Positions 20,656 through 32,173 of a DNA stretch of 64,000 nt are shown here, piece after piece; position 1 is the stretch's first letter, and the number at the start of each line of letters is the position of its first letter. A program made the translations under genes and the position numbers. Below the pieces are notes generated by a model. That model was not told the DNA's origin and searched no databases. It saw only the letters and a program-made list of their open reading frames with translations. This stretch comes from Hippasteria phrygiana. Taxonomy: Eukaryota; Echinodermata; Asteroidea; Valvatida; Goniasteridae. Location: the NCBI GenBank assembly GCA_037893225.1, contig JAZGUH010000186.1, forward strand, positions 868,001 through 932,000, given 5' to 3'.

Positions 20656-20827
20656 ATGGCACTTAATAATAGTAATAATAATAATAATACAAGCATTTGT
20701 AAAGCGCCATCTATCTATGTAGACATATTCCGAGGCGCTTGAAGAAAAGAAACTGTCCAGAACTCTACAAATAATTAAATATACATGTACATGTACATGT
20801 ATGTATACTTGAAACAAAACCAGCAAT

Positions 20828-21823
20828 CTAATTATAAGTTGAGTTAAACAGGAATGTTTTAAGAAGGCATTTGAAGGTATGTAAAGATTGACAGCTACGA
20901 ATTTCCTGAGGCAAAGAGTTCCATAGAGTGGGCGCCGTAACCGAGAAGGCATAGTCCCCATACGATGTTCTAGTTCTTGGTGTCACAAGAAGATGTTTGT
21001 CAGATGACCTTAGGTGGCGATTAGGGGAATACTGGGTGAAGAGATCCTGCAGATATGTTGGTGCGCTGTCATTGAGGGCTTTCCAGGTAAGTAGGATTAT
21101 TTTGAAGGCAACCCTCTGTTTGACTGGAAGCCAGTGAAGATTTCTCAGGACTGGAGTAATGTGGTCAAATTTCCGTGTTCGGGATAAGACACGAGCCGCA
21201 GTGTTTTGAACATGTTGAAGTTTGCACATGAGAGTGTTGGTGATTCCAAACAGAAGTGAGTTGCCATTATCCAACCTTGATGTCACGAGAGCATGGATAA
21301 GGATGGCAGCCGACTCATCAGTCAGGATTCGGCGGATGCTGTTGATGTTTCTAATATGGTAGTATGACGTTTGGCAAACTTTCTTGACATGCGATTCCAT
21401 TGACATCGTGCTGTCAAACATGATGCCAAGATTACGTGCAGTCGTAGAACGTTGAATATTAGAAGTCCCAAATTGCATCTGGTTGCATCTGATTTTATCC
21501 TGGCTACGTTTGGAAGTGATAATTAGAAGTTCGGTCTTGTCGTCGTTAAATTTTAATTTATTCCTGGTCATCCATTGCTTAAGATCACAAACACATTGTT
21601 CAATACGCTGTCTCACGGAATGTTCGTCGTCTTGGTTTCCTAGATGAAACGATCCATATATCTGTGTGTCGTCTGCATAGCAATGAACTTGAAGTTGATG
21701 CCTCCGTACAATAGCGGCAATAGGCTCGGAGTATATTGTGAAGAATAAGGGACCTAATACTGATCCTTGAGGGACGCCAGAAGAAAGTGAGATGGGGGAT
21801 GATAAAGATCCATTGATGTTCAC
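20828..21823 (-). pseudogene. CR1 ORF2, reverse transcriptase C-terminal part
   Basis: A 331-codon frame with RT motif B as SSGVPQGSVLGPLFFTIY and motif C as HCYADDTQIYGSF, followed by the thumb and the conserved block RNLHWLPVKQRVAFK that is usual in CR1 elements. It is separated by a frame break from motif A upstream. Confidence 0.88.
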
Positions 21824-21918
21824 AGTCTGTGTTCGATGACATATATATGATCTAATCCATTGCAGGGCTGGACCAGTAACACCGATGGACTGAAGGCGGT
21901 GGAATAAAACATCATAGT

Positions 21919-22377
21919 CTATATAGTGTCGAATGCTGCAGAGAGATCAAGGAGAACAAGGAACACACCACGCTTATCGTCAACTGCCCGGAGAATATCG
22001 TTCTTAACTCTTAGAAGAGCAGTCTCTGTTCCATGATGTTTTCTATACGCAGATTGCAATGGTTCATGTAGATTGTGTTCAGTCAGATGATCAGTAATTT
22101 GGGAATAAACAACCTTCTCTATTACTTTGGATATGAATGAAAGGTTGGATACGGGACGAAAGTTCTTGAGGTTTTCAGGATCGAGGGTGGGTTTCTTCAG
22201 CAGAGGAGTCACCAGGGCATTTCTAAATTGCTGTGGGAATTTAGAAGATTGAAGAGACAGGTTGACAATTTTGGAGATAACTGGAGTCAAAATATTCAGA
22301 TTGTTCTTTAGGAGCCAGGTAGGAATTGGATCCAAATCGCACGTCTTTGATGGTGATGATTTTCCTGATTTCCTCAT
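21919..22377 (-). pseudogene. CR1 ORF2, reverse transcriptase fingers and motif A
   Basis: A 152-codon frame with the RT blocks LKNFRPVSNLSFISKV (finger region), LHEPLQSAYRKHHGTETAL and VLLDLSAAFDTI (motif A). It stops right after motif A. The following stretch to 21823 is in another frame, so the RT is broken at its centre. Confidence 0.85.
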
Positions 22378-24076
22378 CCAGAGCTGGTGTGAATTCTTCC
22401 AATGGTGTAATATCAGAGTGAGATGACTCGGTGGTATACGGCTGCATACAATCTAGATCGCGGTCAAGATTATTACGAATGTTCCGAATCTTTGTTATGA
22501 AATAATCACTAAAAGTTGTCGCCAATTCCCGTTTATTGTCGTGTGTGGGTAGTTTAGTTTTTCCTTTGTTGTGGAGTAGAGATTCAACAATTTTGTAGAG
22601 CTCTCTCTGGTTCCCACAGCTGGCTAGTTTTTCTTTGAAGTATGATGATTTGGCACTGTTGATCATATTAACAACACAGAGTCGTTGCGCTTTAAATTGA
22701 TTTCTATCAGATTCTGATCTGGTTTTCCTCCAGCGTCTCTCCAATTTCTTGCGGTGTCTCTTGGCATCGGCAATCTCCGGGGAATACCATGGATTGGCTG
22801 GTCTAATGGTAATACAGCGAGTTTTCAGTGGAGCATGCTTTTCCAGAATAGACTTCAGTGTGGAGTTGTACTGATCTATGAGTGTTTGGAGGTCATTGGA
22901 CGGGTTGGTAAACAATTCTGACTGGCTAATATCGTTGGAAAAACTGTCATGGTCTAGAGATCCATATTTCCGATAGGAAATATGCTTCTTAGTTGGTTGA
23001 GGTTTAGTCAGATTCAGTGCACAATGCAAAGCAGCATGATCTGTCAGAAAACATGCAACATCCACTGAATCAATTAGGTTGTCCGTGGGTCGTGCAAAGA
23101 CAAGGTCCAATATATGGCCACTCACATGTGTAGGAGCACATACAAACTGTTTCAGGTTAGTGTTTTGAATTATATCATTGAGGTGGCGAGCAGCAGAATC
23201 ATCTGTATCCCAGTGGAAATTAAAATCCCCAACAATCAGCAACTTGCTTGGGGATGCCGAGAGTACACTGACATATTCGGAGAAATCGTCAAGGAACATT
23301 GTAGGGGTTATACGATTCTTTGAGCTGTATGGTGGTCTATAGATGATTACCAGCTTCACGGATGAGAAAGTTCCTTTGACAGTTTCATCACAACATAGAC
23401 TTTCAAAATTACCACTACTGTGTGATGTTATTGGGCCGTGTTTGATATTAGTCTTATATATGAGAGCAATACCCCCACCAGTTCCATTTGGACGAGGTAC
23501 ATGACACATGTCATATCCAGGAATGCATAATTCACCTATTATTTTATCATGTTTATCAGTAGCTGATAACCAAGTTTCAGTCAGTGCAATCAAATCAAAA
23601 TCATGTTCAATAAAGTAGTCAGTCAGTAGGTTGGTTTTATTGCACACAGACTGGGCATTTAGGACACACAGTTTGGAGAGCATGGGTTGTTTCAGACTAC
23701 TGTCTGTTGATGTTGGCGGTGTTGATATATGCAGGTCATTGTCCGAGGATACAGTTGGTATTGCATGTACCACTTGTGTTGGGGGGTCAGATCGGTTTCC
23801 TCGACGTGACGGTCGCTTTGTGTTTATTCGTAGGTCTTTCAAGGTGGACCATGTAGCTGGAGAAACGGGTATTGTTTTACATCTTAAACCGATACTCAGG
23901 AGATGCTCTCGCTCATACCTATGAGTAGGTTTGTTGATGACTGCAGCTGTAGTTATTTCACTAACAGGACCAGGGTTGGGGTTTATATCCCCACAGATTA
24001 ACAGGGCAATGTTGAAATTTGAAGAAGAATTCTGGTAGTATGGAATAGGTGTTTTCAGGTAACACTTGATAGTCAA
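22241..24076 (-). pseudogene. CR1 ORF2, N-terminal 2A-like peptide and endonuclease
   Basis: A 611-codon frame. Residues 1-37 are a hydrophobic stretch ending LLICGDINPNPGP, which matches the 2A/NPGP ribosome-skipping peptide. The AP-type endonuclease follows from about residue 130 (KLCVLNAQSVCNK, DLIALTETWL, LLIVGDFNFHWDTDD, LTDHAALHC). The frame runs into the RT fingers and breaks near 22370. 2A-like peptides at the N-terminus of CR1-type ORFs are known from sea urchin, amphioxus and mollusc elements. Confidence 0.85.
23966..23992 (-). other. 2A-like ribosome-skipping motif, GDINPNPGP
   Basis: Codons 29-37 of the CR1 ORF. The consensus is D-x-E-x-N-P-G-P with skipping between G and P. Here the Glu position is Asn (D-I-N-P-N-P-G-P). 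The upstream residues FNIALLIC supply the usual hydrophobic helix. In known elements of this type the peptide can act as a signal sequence when skipping fails. Confidence 0.75.
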
Positions 24077-24430
24077 TCTCTTCCATGTAGGGCCATATGC
24101 TGGAGAGTATGCATATCAGGCAGACCGTTCACTTGCTAATCCCTGCACATCACACACCAGAACAAGGGCAAACAGGAAACTCCAAGTTAACACCTCCATT
24201 GTATAAGGCAGTGGGCAGGAGACAAACAGCAACTCCTCTTATTGTTCAAGCATGGTCAGGCTTGTGGCTTGGCTGATGAGTCATTGATCCGTGGTTTGCA
24301 TGGCTGAAAAGCCCATCGATGAATATTACCTTCAAGTGAGCAAAAATTGAAGATTTCCAACATCAATATTTCAACTAGGAGAGTAGATGACAACATGTAG
24401 ATAGCACCAGAAGATTCCTTGGTGTTAGCT

Positions 24431-26120
24431 CTTCAGGGTGATATAAAATATGCAACAAACTAATGTGAATAGCAGGATATAATACATGAAATATACAGAG
24501 CGAAAAAAGTGTGCAGCTTGCGCGCACAACTACACTCTATAGCCGTCTTGTTCTTCTTCGCTGGGAACTGTTCTGGAAGCGAACAGTTCCCCGAATGTAA
24601 AAAACGTGCGCCTTATATACTTGTTGGCAGCGTAAATCTAGGGCAACGCACTCGGATTGGCCAGACTGCGCGTAGAGTATGCAAATTAGTCACTCACATC
24701 GATCAGTCGATTGCATAGAAGTATGTACAGTATTTGTTTTACGTACAAATCCTAATTACTGCACAAAAGATATGTGTGTGTTCGGCATTACGTGCATTGT
24801 GAACAAACTCACAGCGGTCCTTAACCAGTTACGTTATGCATACATCACTGTCGTAAACTCGCTCAACTTTCTGTAGGGAATAACAACTTTAAGTTCATTG
24901 GTAAGTCATCTAAGTTAATTAAATGCATCTATAATCATCAAGGATTTGTCATGAATTCTGACGAACAGTGGGTAAGTCCAGTCAGTGACAATAAAATGTG
25001 AACTTTCAAATAAGCATCATCTTTGACTATCGTTTAAAGACAAACTATAATGTTACTTAGCTGAATCTATTTCACTCATGGGTAGGTTGTAATAAAAATA
25101 AGCGATTTTTGTTACAATACGTTGCAATTCAGAAAACAACTCACCTCTGTTTACCTACATTTGCATATCAGTGCAAGCGCACAAACCTCGCTGAAAGAAA
25201 AGTGCCCAAGCCGCACCCTCTGCGCCCACTGCACGCCCTATAAGGATCCTGTAACATAGTGACTCGTCCTAGTTTTTTTCAGCAGTGCACATCGTGTGAA
25301 TGCTAACGCATACAAACTTTACAACGCTGTGTCAACAATTGCGGACGTTGCCAAAACATTAACAAGAAAGAGACCTGTCATGGTAAAACATGTCTGTTTA
25401 TCTTCCCTCCCAAATGGAGAACTACATAGTAAAAACAAATATGATATTTAAATGTTGGTGAACAGAGGTGAGTGTTTTCTTCTTAGAATGGAAAATCCCC
25501 TTGGATTTTGGGAATTATAATAAATTGGTGTTCTTGTGCTCCCGAATGTAACAACACTCCTGGATTATAGCCCTGACTTTTCTGCAATAGTTTGTGTACA
25601 TTTTCGTTTAGTTTTAGCAATTCCATTGAGAGCGCATTTCTTCAAATGATACTCTTTATTTTCATTGACAATAAAAATGTAACTTGCTTTGTGTTGTCTT
25701 GCCCTCAATAACCTCGAGAACAGCAGTGGCATGAAAATAGAACCTGGAAATAACTGTTCTTGTAATTAAATTACCTGATTGTATTTGTTGACTTTGAACA
25801 CAATACATGAATTAATGTTCTGCATATTGAAATGTATTAAATTCACAAACATATTGTACTAAAATCACAAAGAAAGGAACGCATGTGTGCACACACAGGC
25901 ATGTGTGTACATGTACGTGCCTGCACGATCTGTACATGTATGGGGAATTCATGCATGTACTTGATTGCACTCGGACGGTTAGAGCACTGTTTGGTAACAC
26001 TTAGTCTGTATATACAACAGGCCAGTTGAATCATACAATATTCAAACATTTACATTCTGTCCTCATGAATGTTCTTGGTTTCTACATGCAGTAGTATTAA
26101 TAAAAAAATCTGTATAACAT
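24431..26120. other. Intronic stretch without a recognisable gene
   Basis: Intron of the DUF4806-like gene. It has GC-richer flank sequence near 24500-24670 that may be the CR1 leader or older host DNA, and ordinary AT-rich sequence after that. No supported coding. Confidence 0.5.
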
Positions 26121-26131
26121 TGATTCTGCAG

Positions 26132-26226
26132 AATACTGACAAACGAGGTCATGTCAGCAATGAACATGAAGGGGAATGGAGGCAAGATTGCCTTCTGTAA
26201 GAGTGTCCTCTTCAGAGTCGTAAAAG
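26132..26226 (+). CDS. DUF4806-like gene, exon b
   Basis: A 95-base exon between the acceptor TGATTCTGCAG and the donor GTAGGC. Its first base completes the AG left by exon a, giving Arg, and it encodes ILTNEVMSAMNMKGNGGKIA then FCKSVLFRVVK, leaving one base (G). The Gly/Lys-rich turn followed by an aromatic and a valine-rich helix is the centre of the DUF4806 domain. The phase agreement with both neighbours is strong evidence that this is a real spliced gene. Confidence 0.65.
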
Positions 26227-26294
26227 GTAGGCTTGCATACAAATCTTAAACATAAGATGAACAAAATCCTTGATACGTTGTTGGATTAGCTAAT

Positions 26295-26560
26295 GGGTGA
26301 TTATGTAAATCAGGGGGCCAAACTTTGACATTTTGGTGTCCCCCGTTACTCGTGGAACCATTGCATGTAATATAATAACTTAATAAAACATTTTGTAGAT
26401 TGAACAGTATATATACTGTTCATGTATAATATACTGTTCAATCTACAACATGTTTCATGAACTTGTTATAATATTACGAGCAAAAAACTGAATGGTTGCA
26501 CGAGTAACAGGGGACACCAAAATGCCACAAGTTTGGACCCCTGATTTATAGAATCACCCC
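26295..26560. mobile_element. Foldback MITE, copy 1
   Basis: About 265 bases that are nearly one long inverted repeat: it begins GGGTGATTATGTAAATCAGG and ends with its complement TCACCC. The flanking TAAT on both sides may be a target duplication. A second copy is at 27613-27864. Confidence 0.8.
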
Positions 26561-26571
26561 TAATACACGTA

Positions 26572-26798
26572 CAGTTGTAGTCGAAAGTTTACATACACTT
26601 GGAAATTGTGGACTTGTTCTTAGAGTTGGTCTGTTTCTTGCAATTTTTCTATTGTAAATTATTAGCATATCAATAAAATCATGTTTCAAAAGTCCTTCCT
26701 CATGCATGTATAATCATTTGGATTTGGTGCACAGCTTTGGGATGACCTGGGAATTGTTTTGTAAAACTGCGGTGTATGTAAACGTTCGACTACAACTG
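26572..26798. mobile_element. Tc1/mariner-type MITE
   Basis: Starts CAGTTGTAGTCGAAAGTTTA and ends with the near-complement (GTAAACGTTCGACTACAACTG). It is flanked by TA on both sides (26570-26571, 26799-26800), the Tc1/mariner target. The terminal repeat resembles salmonid Tc1/Sleeping Beauty ends. It is 227 bases with no transposase. Confidence 0.8.
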
Positions 26799-27127
26799 TA
26801 TGTGTACCCAGATTAAATTATATCCCCAACATTGAAGGAAAAAACACTTCTCAACGTTGCAAATATACTTTTCACAATTACATTTGAGTTGAAACTGTAC
26901 AGGTAAAGTAATCATAATATGTATGCATGAATTGTGGCCTTTCGCAATGAACAGAAAACTAATTGATGATAATTGCTTTCATAAGTTGTGATTAATTTTG
27001 TGTCCCCAAATATATTTATTTATTCCTGTTGATAAAATTGAGATATTACGTACAGAACCACTCTTTGCATACATTTTTTTCCTACCCATATTTATTGAGA
27101 AAGCTTAAATAAATTATAATTTTTCAG

Positions 27128-27237
27128 AGAGTGCACTTAAGAATCAGACAGAGACGGAGGTGTGTGAATTTATCTCCAGATGTCTGAAGTATGCCCCTGA
27201 CAGATGTGGAGGCGGTATTTGGAAATTTTACTTGTAA
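27128..27237 (+). CDS. DUF4806-like gene, last coding exon c
   Basis: The acceptor TTTTTCAG precedes 27128. The first two bases finish the split codon to give Glu, and the exon encodes SALKNQTETEVCEFISRCLK, YAPDRCGGG and a short tail, with TAA at 27235-27237. The TEtEv...LkyAPdR pattern is the end of the DUF4806 domain. Function of the domain is unknown to me. Reading all three exons gives about 90 continuous residues with no stop. Confidence 0.65.
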
Positions 27238-27612
27238 TTGTGATGCGATCTGGAAAACCCGTTGGATGTGATTTTAAAAATTGACAAAATAGTACCAAAA
27301 CATTTCTTTTGGTGAAAGTGCTTTTTCAGGTTGATCAAAAGTCCGATCAAAAGTCCGATCACAAGCTACATGGGATGAACGGTGAAAAAGGAATGCTTTT
27401 GTTATATAGTGTTTGAATAGTTTGCTACAAGGCTTGATACCAGAATTGTAAAGTGACTTGTGATGACTTGATTAACAACTGTGTTTTTTTGCTTGAATTT
27501 TGCTGAAAAATACTTTAGTTCTGTTAAACCTACAAAACTACCAAATTGTCAAGCTATGCAACTGCAGTAATTCAAAATACCCATGCGCAATGTGATTTAC
27601 CATATTAAATAT

Positions 27613-27864
27613 GGGTAATTCTATAAATCAGGGGTCCAAACTTGTGACATTTTGGTGTCCCCCGTTAATCGTGCAACCATTCATTTTTTTGCATGTAATA
27701 GTATAACAACTTAATGAAACATTTTCATGTATAATACACTGTTCAATCTACCAAATGTTTCATTAAGTTGTTTTAATATTACATGCAAAAAACTGAATGG
27801 TTGCACTTGTAACGAAGGACACCAAAATGTCACAAGTTTGGACCCCTGATTTGTAGAATCACCC
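27613..27864. mobile_element. Foldback MITE, copy 2
   Basis: Same family as 26295-26560 (arms contain AATCAGGGGTCCAAACTT and its complement). It lies about 375 bases after the DUF4806-like stop codon, so it may be within that gene's 3' UTR. It is flanked by AT/AT. Confidence 0.8.
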
Positions 27865-27869
27865 ATATC

Positions 27870-28690
27870 CCTGTGCAACTTATTTCTGGGTTCGTGATGC
27901 AGTTCGTAGCTTTCGTCGTATTTTACCATAATTATTTCCAATCAATCTGAATGATTAACTGAGTAATCTTTAAGTTAGTACATGTAATTGTTTTTGCTAT
28001 GTTTTCAACATTTTGTATGAATGACATGTTTACTTGTTTTCATTAAGCTTGTTTTATCTGAAAATAATTCTGGCATACAAATAATGCTTTGTAAAATTTG
28101 GCATACCTCCAAACTTATTCCAAATTAAAGATAATGCTCTTTCTAGCCACATATGAAGTTCAAGTTCCAAAATGTGGTCCATGTCACTCATTTTCACAGA
28201 GTGGGTCACACAGAGTGAGCTGTAATATGTGGGATCATTATACATGTAGTTGTTCAAATACGGTTGGCACCTTTGTCTTAAACAGCATTTAATACATGGC
28301 ACATGGTCATGATCATCTCTGAACGGTTCAGAATGGCTAAACACTCCGAGGTATTTATATTAACCCTAACCCCCCCTATAGGGTGCATTGAAATTGGAAG
28401 ATTCCGGACTGTTAGCTAGTGTTGGGGTTAATTGTAAATATGTTATCCTGGACACGAAGTTTTTTTCTTTCAATAAAATTGTCATGGCCTTCATTCGAGT
28501 GCTTTTCTTTGTGCATTTTTTCCTTTATTTCCACCTCCTTAAAAATGTAATGGACATCATCTAAACAATTTTGTTGCAGGGATTCTGTGTGCAATTGGAT
28601 TGTCAATAAAATGGCTGATACAGCGCGGTCCAAACACACAGGCCATGATCTGCATGGTTCAATACACACATAATCTCCACAACAGAGGAT
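27870..28690. other. No supported gene
   Basis: Mixed AT-rich sequence. Short open frames on both strands lack motifs or conserved composition. Confidence 0.5.
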
Positions 28691-28699
28691 AGTAAAATT

Positions 28700-28830
28700 A
28701 AGGTGGCTGCAACCCCGATTAATCCTGACGTCGATCCAACGTGGAAATCCTGACGTTGATCCAACTTTCAAATCCAATGTATTTTCAACGTTGATCCAAT
28801 GTTGGTACATGACGTATCAACGTTGATACA
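28700..28830. repeat. Short AACGTTGATCCAA-type repeat block
   Basis: Five or more diverged copies of TGACGTTGATCCAACGTTG-like words in 130 bases. Related in word use to the large AACGTT block at 31707-34760. Confidence 0.6.
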
Positions 28831-28859
28831 ACGGTGTTGTGCCCGCTGGGGTGCGCTGT

Positions 28860-29240
28860 AGGACTTGGATGATACAATATGGTCACTGTAGAGTTTGCAG
28901 GGTACGCCAAATGGCGTAGGGTGTGCCAAATGACTTGTTTGATACAACTTTGTCAGTGTAGTGTCAATAGGGTACGCCAATTTTCAATGAGATATTTCAG
29001 ATCCAAAAACGTTTCAAATATACCTTTGGTTTGTGACACCAGCACAAAGTTCAGCAATTTGTGTGACAAGGCATTTGTGTGACATGCCTTGGATGATACA
29101 ACATGGTCAGTGTAGAGTCTGTAGGGTACATGTACTGTATGTAGTAGGGTGTGCCATAGGACTTGGATAATACAACATGATCACTGTAGAGTCTGTATGG
29201 TACGTACATTGGCGTACTGTAGAAGGATATCCCATAGGAC
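28860..29240. repeat. Satellite cluster 2 plus shared flank
   Basis: Copies of the 79-bp satellite. Bases 28980-29100 also match the non-satellite flank of cluster 1 (16590-16700: AATATACCTTTGGT, GTTCAGCAATTTGTGTGACA). A compound segment was therefore duplicated, not just the satellite. Confidence 0.75.
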
Positions 29241-29242
29241 TT

Positions 29243-29440
29243 GGACAGGGCGGATCCAGGAATTTTTGCGGGGGGGGGGGATCTGAAATTTGCCCAGAAA
29301 AGTAAATCCCAAAATGTTCCGCCTGCAAAAAAAACTCTGTATTTGCAAGGCGTAGTAGGCCCCCCTACAAGCAAAAAATAAAAAATAAAAATATGTTTAA
29401 AAAATTTGGCAACGAGCTAGGTGGGGGCATAGGCCTATCG
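29243..29440. mobile_element. GGCGGATCC repeat, second copy
   Basis: Homologous to 16966-17195 and joined to the satellite at the same place (CATAGGACTTGGACAGG). Its right end has decayed. Confidence 0.6.
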
Positions 29441-29892
29441 CGCGTAAAATAGATTTAGTTTACTCCTAATCGACGTTCCTGCATCTACATTAATGCCACA
29501 AAGAATACTCATTTGAAGGCCAACGGCCGGCTTCACTGAGCAGTCCACTTTTGTTCTTTCTTAAAATGTTAGCGTTTCTTTCATTGCAGTTGTAAAATGA
29601 AATATATTTCTCACCATTTCCTGATTTGTATACAAAAACCAATGACTTCGAGCACGTTGAAAGTTGCATGCAGTCGACTAGTAACGCGCAACGATCGGCT
29701 CCACCTCTGCGCTGAGTGCTTTGATTGGTCGAAACTATTTTCCCTGGTCATGCTAAACCAATCACATCACTCAGCGTTGAGTTTGGCTGAATTGTCTGGG
29801 TGGTGGTGTCTCTGCTCGCTCCCGGCCGGCCGCGAATTATTTTTTCCCAAACGTTTTGGATGCATAGGACCTAAATTCTCATCGTCTACCGA

Positions 29893-29975
29893 GCATTCCG
29901 ATGGTTCAGTGGATACGGTGTTCGACTGTGGGGTTGGGTAGGAGATCGAGATTGTGGGTTCGAGACTTAGACGTT
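29893..29975 (+). mobile_element. tRNA-like SINE head
   Basis: Pol III A box TGGTTCAGTGGA at 29902-29913 and B box GGTTCGAGAC at 29957-29966 with normal spacing. It does not fold as a clean tRNA, so it is a tRNA-derived SINE remnant rather than a gene. Confidence 0.5.
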
Positions 29976-29989
29976 ACCAAAAAAGAATT

Positions 29990-30135
29990 CTTTTCAAATT
30001 TCCAGCTTTGGAGGATTTTTTGAAAGGGAAATAAAGTCCGAAATTTCATTACGTTCGAATTCTTTTTTTTCCCTTCTAATTCGTTGCTCCGGAGGATTTT
30101 TTAAAAAGGGAAGTAAAGTCCGAAATCTCATAGGC
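29990..30135 (+). repeat. Twofold tandem repeat, unit about 75-85 bp
   Basis: Two diverged copies containing GGAGGATTTTTTRAAA, AAGGGAARTAAAGTCCGAAA and TCATTACG/TCATAGGCG. Directly after the SINE head, so probably its body. Confidence 0.6.
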
Positions 30136-30139
30136 GTCA

Positions 30140-31185
30140 TAGCGTTAACCCCGGCCCATTCGGATGTCGCTTGGGAGAAAAAAATTCGCCTCCCGGCCCG
30201 AGTTGCCTTTTCCTGATTTTACAGGCACTTTTAATTTTCCAAATGAGCTAGCTGGCTTAGGCTCCGGGCTAGTTCCGTTTTGATGCAAAATGCACAATTC
30301 AGAGAGCTGCCAACCAGTACGGATTTTCCGTATTTCGTACTGAAATTCATGAGAAATAAGGAATACGGAAGTACGGATTTGGGTTTAAAAACACGGATTT
30401 TGTGAAATCCGACTATAATATCTAGCCTTTTCTCAAGGCGGAGTTCGGAACACGGTAGCTGCGTGTACGTACATTGGGAATAATACGGTAGCATTCAGTG
30501 CGGTTGTTTGCACTTGACCAAGACTACACCAACGATGGAATCCCGTATGCGTGCACGCACGTGCGCTATAATGAACGGTGCGGACTCTACTCCGGAGATA
30601 TGACGGAGACGTTATGTCGGGGTTTAGAAAACGATCAAAGAAACGACACATTTAATGTATTTATTTATTCCTCCATGTTACATCATACGTTATGTATTAT
30701 TCTGTCGTCAAATGTATTGGAAATAGCTGGAATTTCGGGTAAGGTAATCACTAACCCACACTTAATACACACTTACTTAGGTTTTTGTAGGCATAGTTAG
30801 AGAAATCTTAAACGCTGCGAAAATAAAACATATCGCGATATTCTTCGGTATATCGAATTCCCCAATACAATATTTAATACGGGTTTGTTATTATTATTTT
30901 TACAAGGGGCACCTTGACCAGTTACGAAGGCATCGATGGTAAACCCGTAAACTGGACGTCGAACGCGTGGCCGCCATATCTAGCCTGTCGTCATGTTTAA
31001 CTGTCAACATGGAGGTAGTTCCATGCTGTCAATAAACCAATAAGTAAAACGCAACTTCTGCCAGCTTCGACAGTTACATTACAATTTATTGATGGTTGAT
31101 AATCACACGATACAAAAGAGTGAACAATAGAGCAGTTAATGAGCTGGGCAGAAACTGCCCGAAAAAGAATCACCGCGTTTTCACG
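30140..31185. other. No supported gene
   Basis: Mixed composition, with a GC-richer portion around 30420-30620. Small open frames only. The sequence TGGCCGCCATATCTAGCC (30968-30985) contains a YY1-like CCGCCAT word but has no attached exon that I can support. Confidence 0.45.
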
Positions 31186-31189
31186 GCGT

Positions 31190-31325
31190 TCTCTCGTCGT
31201 GAAATTGCCGTGAACTAAAAATTTCACGGCAAAACGAATGTTCACGGCATTTTCAGGGCAAAGTTTGCGCCGTGAAATTGCCGTGAAATTTTAGTTCACG
31301 GCAAAACGGATTTTCACAGCAAAGA
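31190..31325. repeat. Nested inverted repeats of GCCGTGAA
   Basis: Words TTGCCGTGAACTAAAAATTT and AAATTTTAGTTCACGGCAA lie in inverted order around AAAACG, repeated along 130 bases. Probably the end of a foldback element. Confidence 0.6.
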
Positions 31326-31329
31326 TTTT

Positions 31330-31705
31330 ATAGTAGAGTCTGTAGGGATGCCAATTGGCGAACTGTTGGGTGTGCCAAATGACTTGGATGATACAACATG
31401 GCCATGTAGAGTCAGTGAGGCATGCCAATTGACGTACTGTAGTAGGGTGTGCCATAGGACTTGGATGATACAACTTTGTCAGTGAAGTGTCAATAGGGTA
31501 CGCCAATTGGCGTATTGTAGTAGGGTGTGCCATATGCCTTGGATGATACAACATGGTCAGTGTAGCTAGAGTCTGTAGGGTACGCCAATTGGCGTACTGT
31601 AGTAGGGTGTGCCAAATGACTTGTTTGATACAACTTTGTCAGTGTAGTGTCAATAGGGTGTGTCAATAGGGTACACCAATTGGTGTACTGTAGTAGGGTG
31701 TGCCA
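31330..31705. repeat. Satellite cluster 3, unit about 79 bp
   Basis: Four to five diverged copies of the satellite with the GTACGCCAATTGGCGTAC palindrome (perfect near 31580 and degenerate elsewhere). Confidence 0.8.
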
Positions 31706-32173
31706 TCCCAGATAGCACGCAAACGTAGAAACAACGTTAAGTTAACGTTTGCCGCATTGTTACTTTAACGTTAAACGTCAACGTTGTAGTTTGGTTAGTT
31801 TGCTAATTGATATTATGTTGCATCAACGTTGACAAGGTAATGGTAGAATAACGTTATAACAACGTTATTGTAACATTTTAGTGTAACGTTTTTTAAACGT
31901 GTAAATAGTCGTAAAATAACCAGCACGGGAATGTTAGAGCAAAGTTACATTAGCGTTACCAAATTATGTTAAATAATGAATATTTTAGCACAGGAATGTT
32001 GAAACAAAGTTGCATTAGCGATTACCAAATTATTGCTAACTATCAATATTTTAGTTTGGTTACTTTGCTCCTTGATATCGTAATGCATCAACGTTGGCAT
32101 GGTAATTCTGAAAACGTATGCGTTGGAAGAAAGTTGAATTAATGTTCACCGAACGTTAACATTTATCTGAATG

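Larger units (their letters stand above)
20656..24430 (-). mobile_element. CR1-type LINE, inactive
   Basis: Minus-strand non-LTR element within the first visible intron of the DUF4806-like gene. Order on the minus strand: leader, endonuclease, reverse transcriptase, short 3' UTR with GCGCTTTACAAATGC, and an ATT microsatellite tail (20665-20690), all typical of the CR1/L2 group. The coding region is cut by frameshifts near 22370 and 21900. The 5' limit is approximate. Confidence 0.85.
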
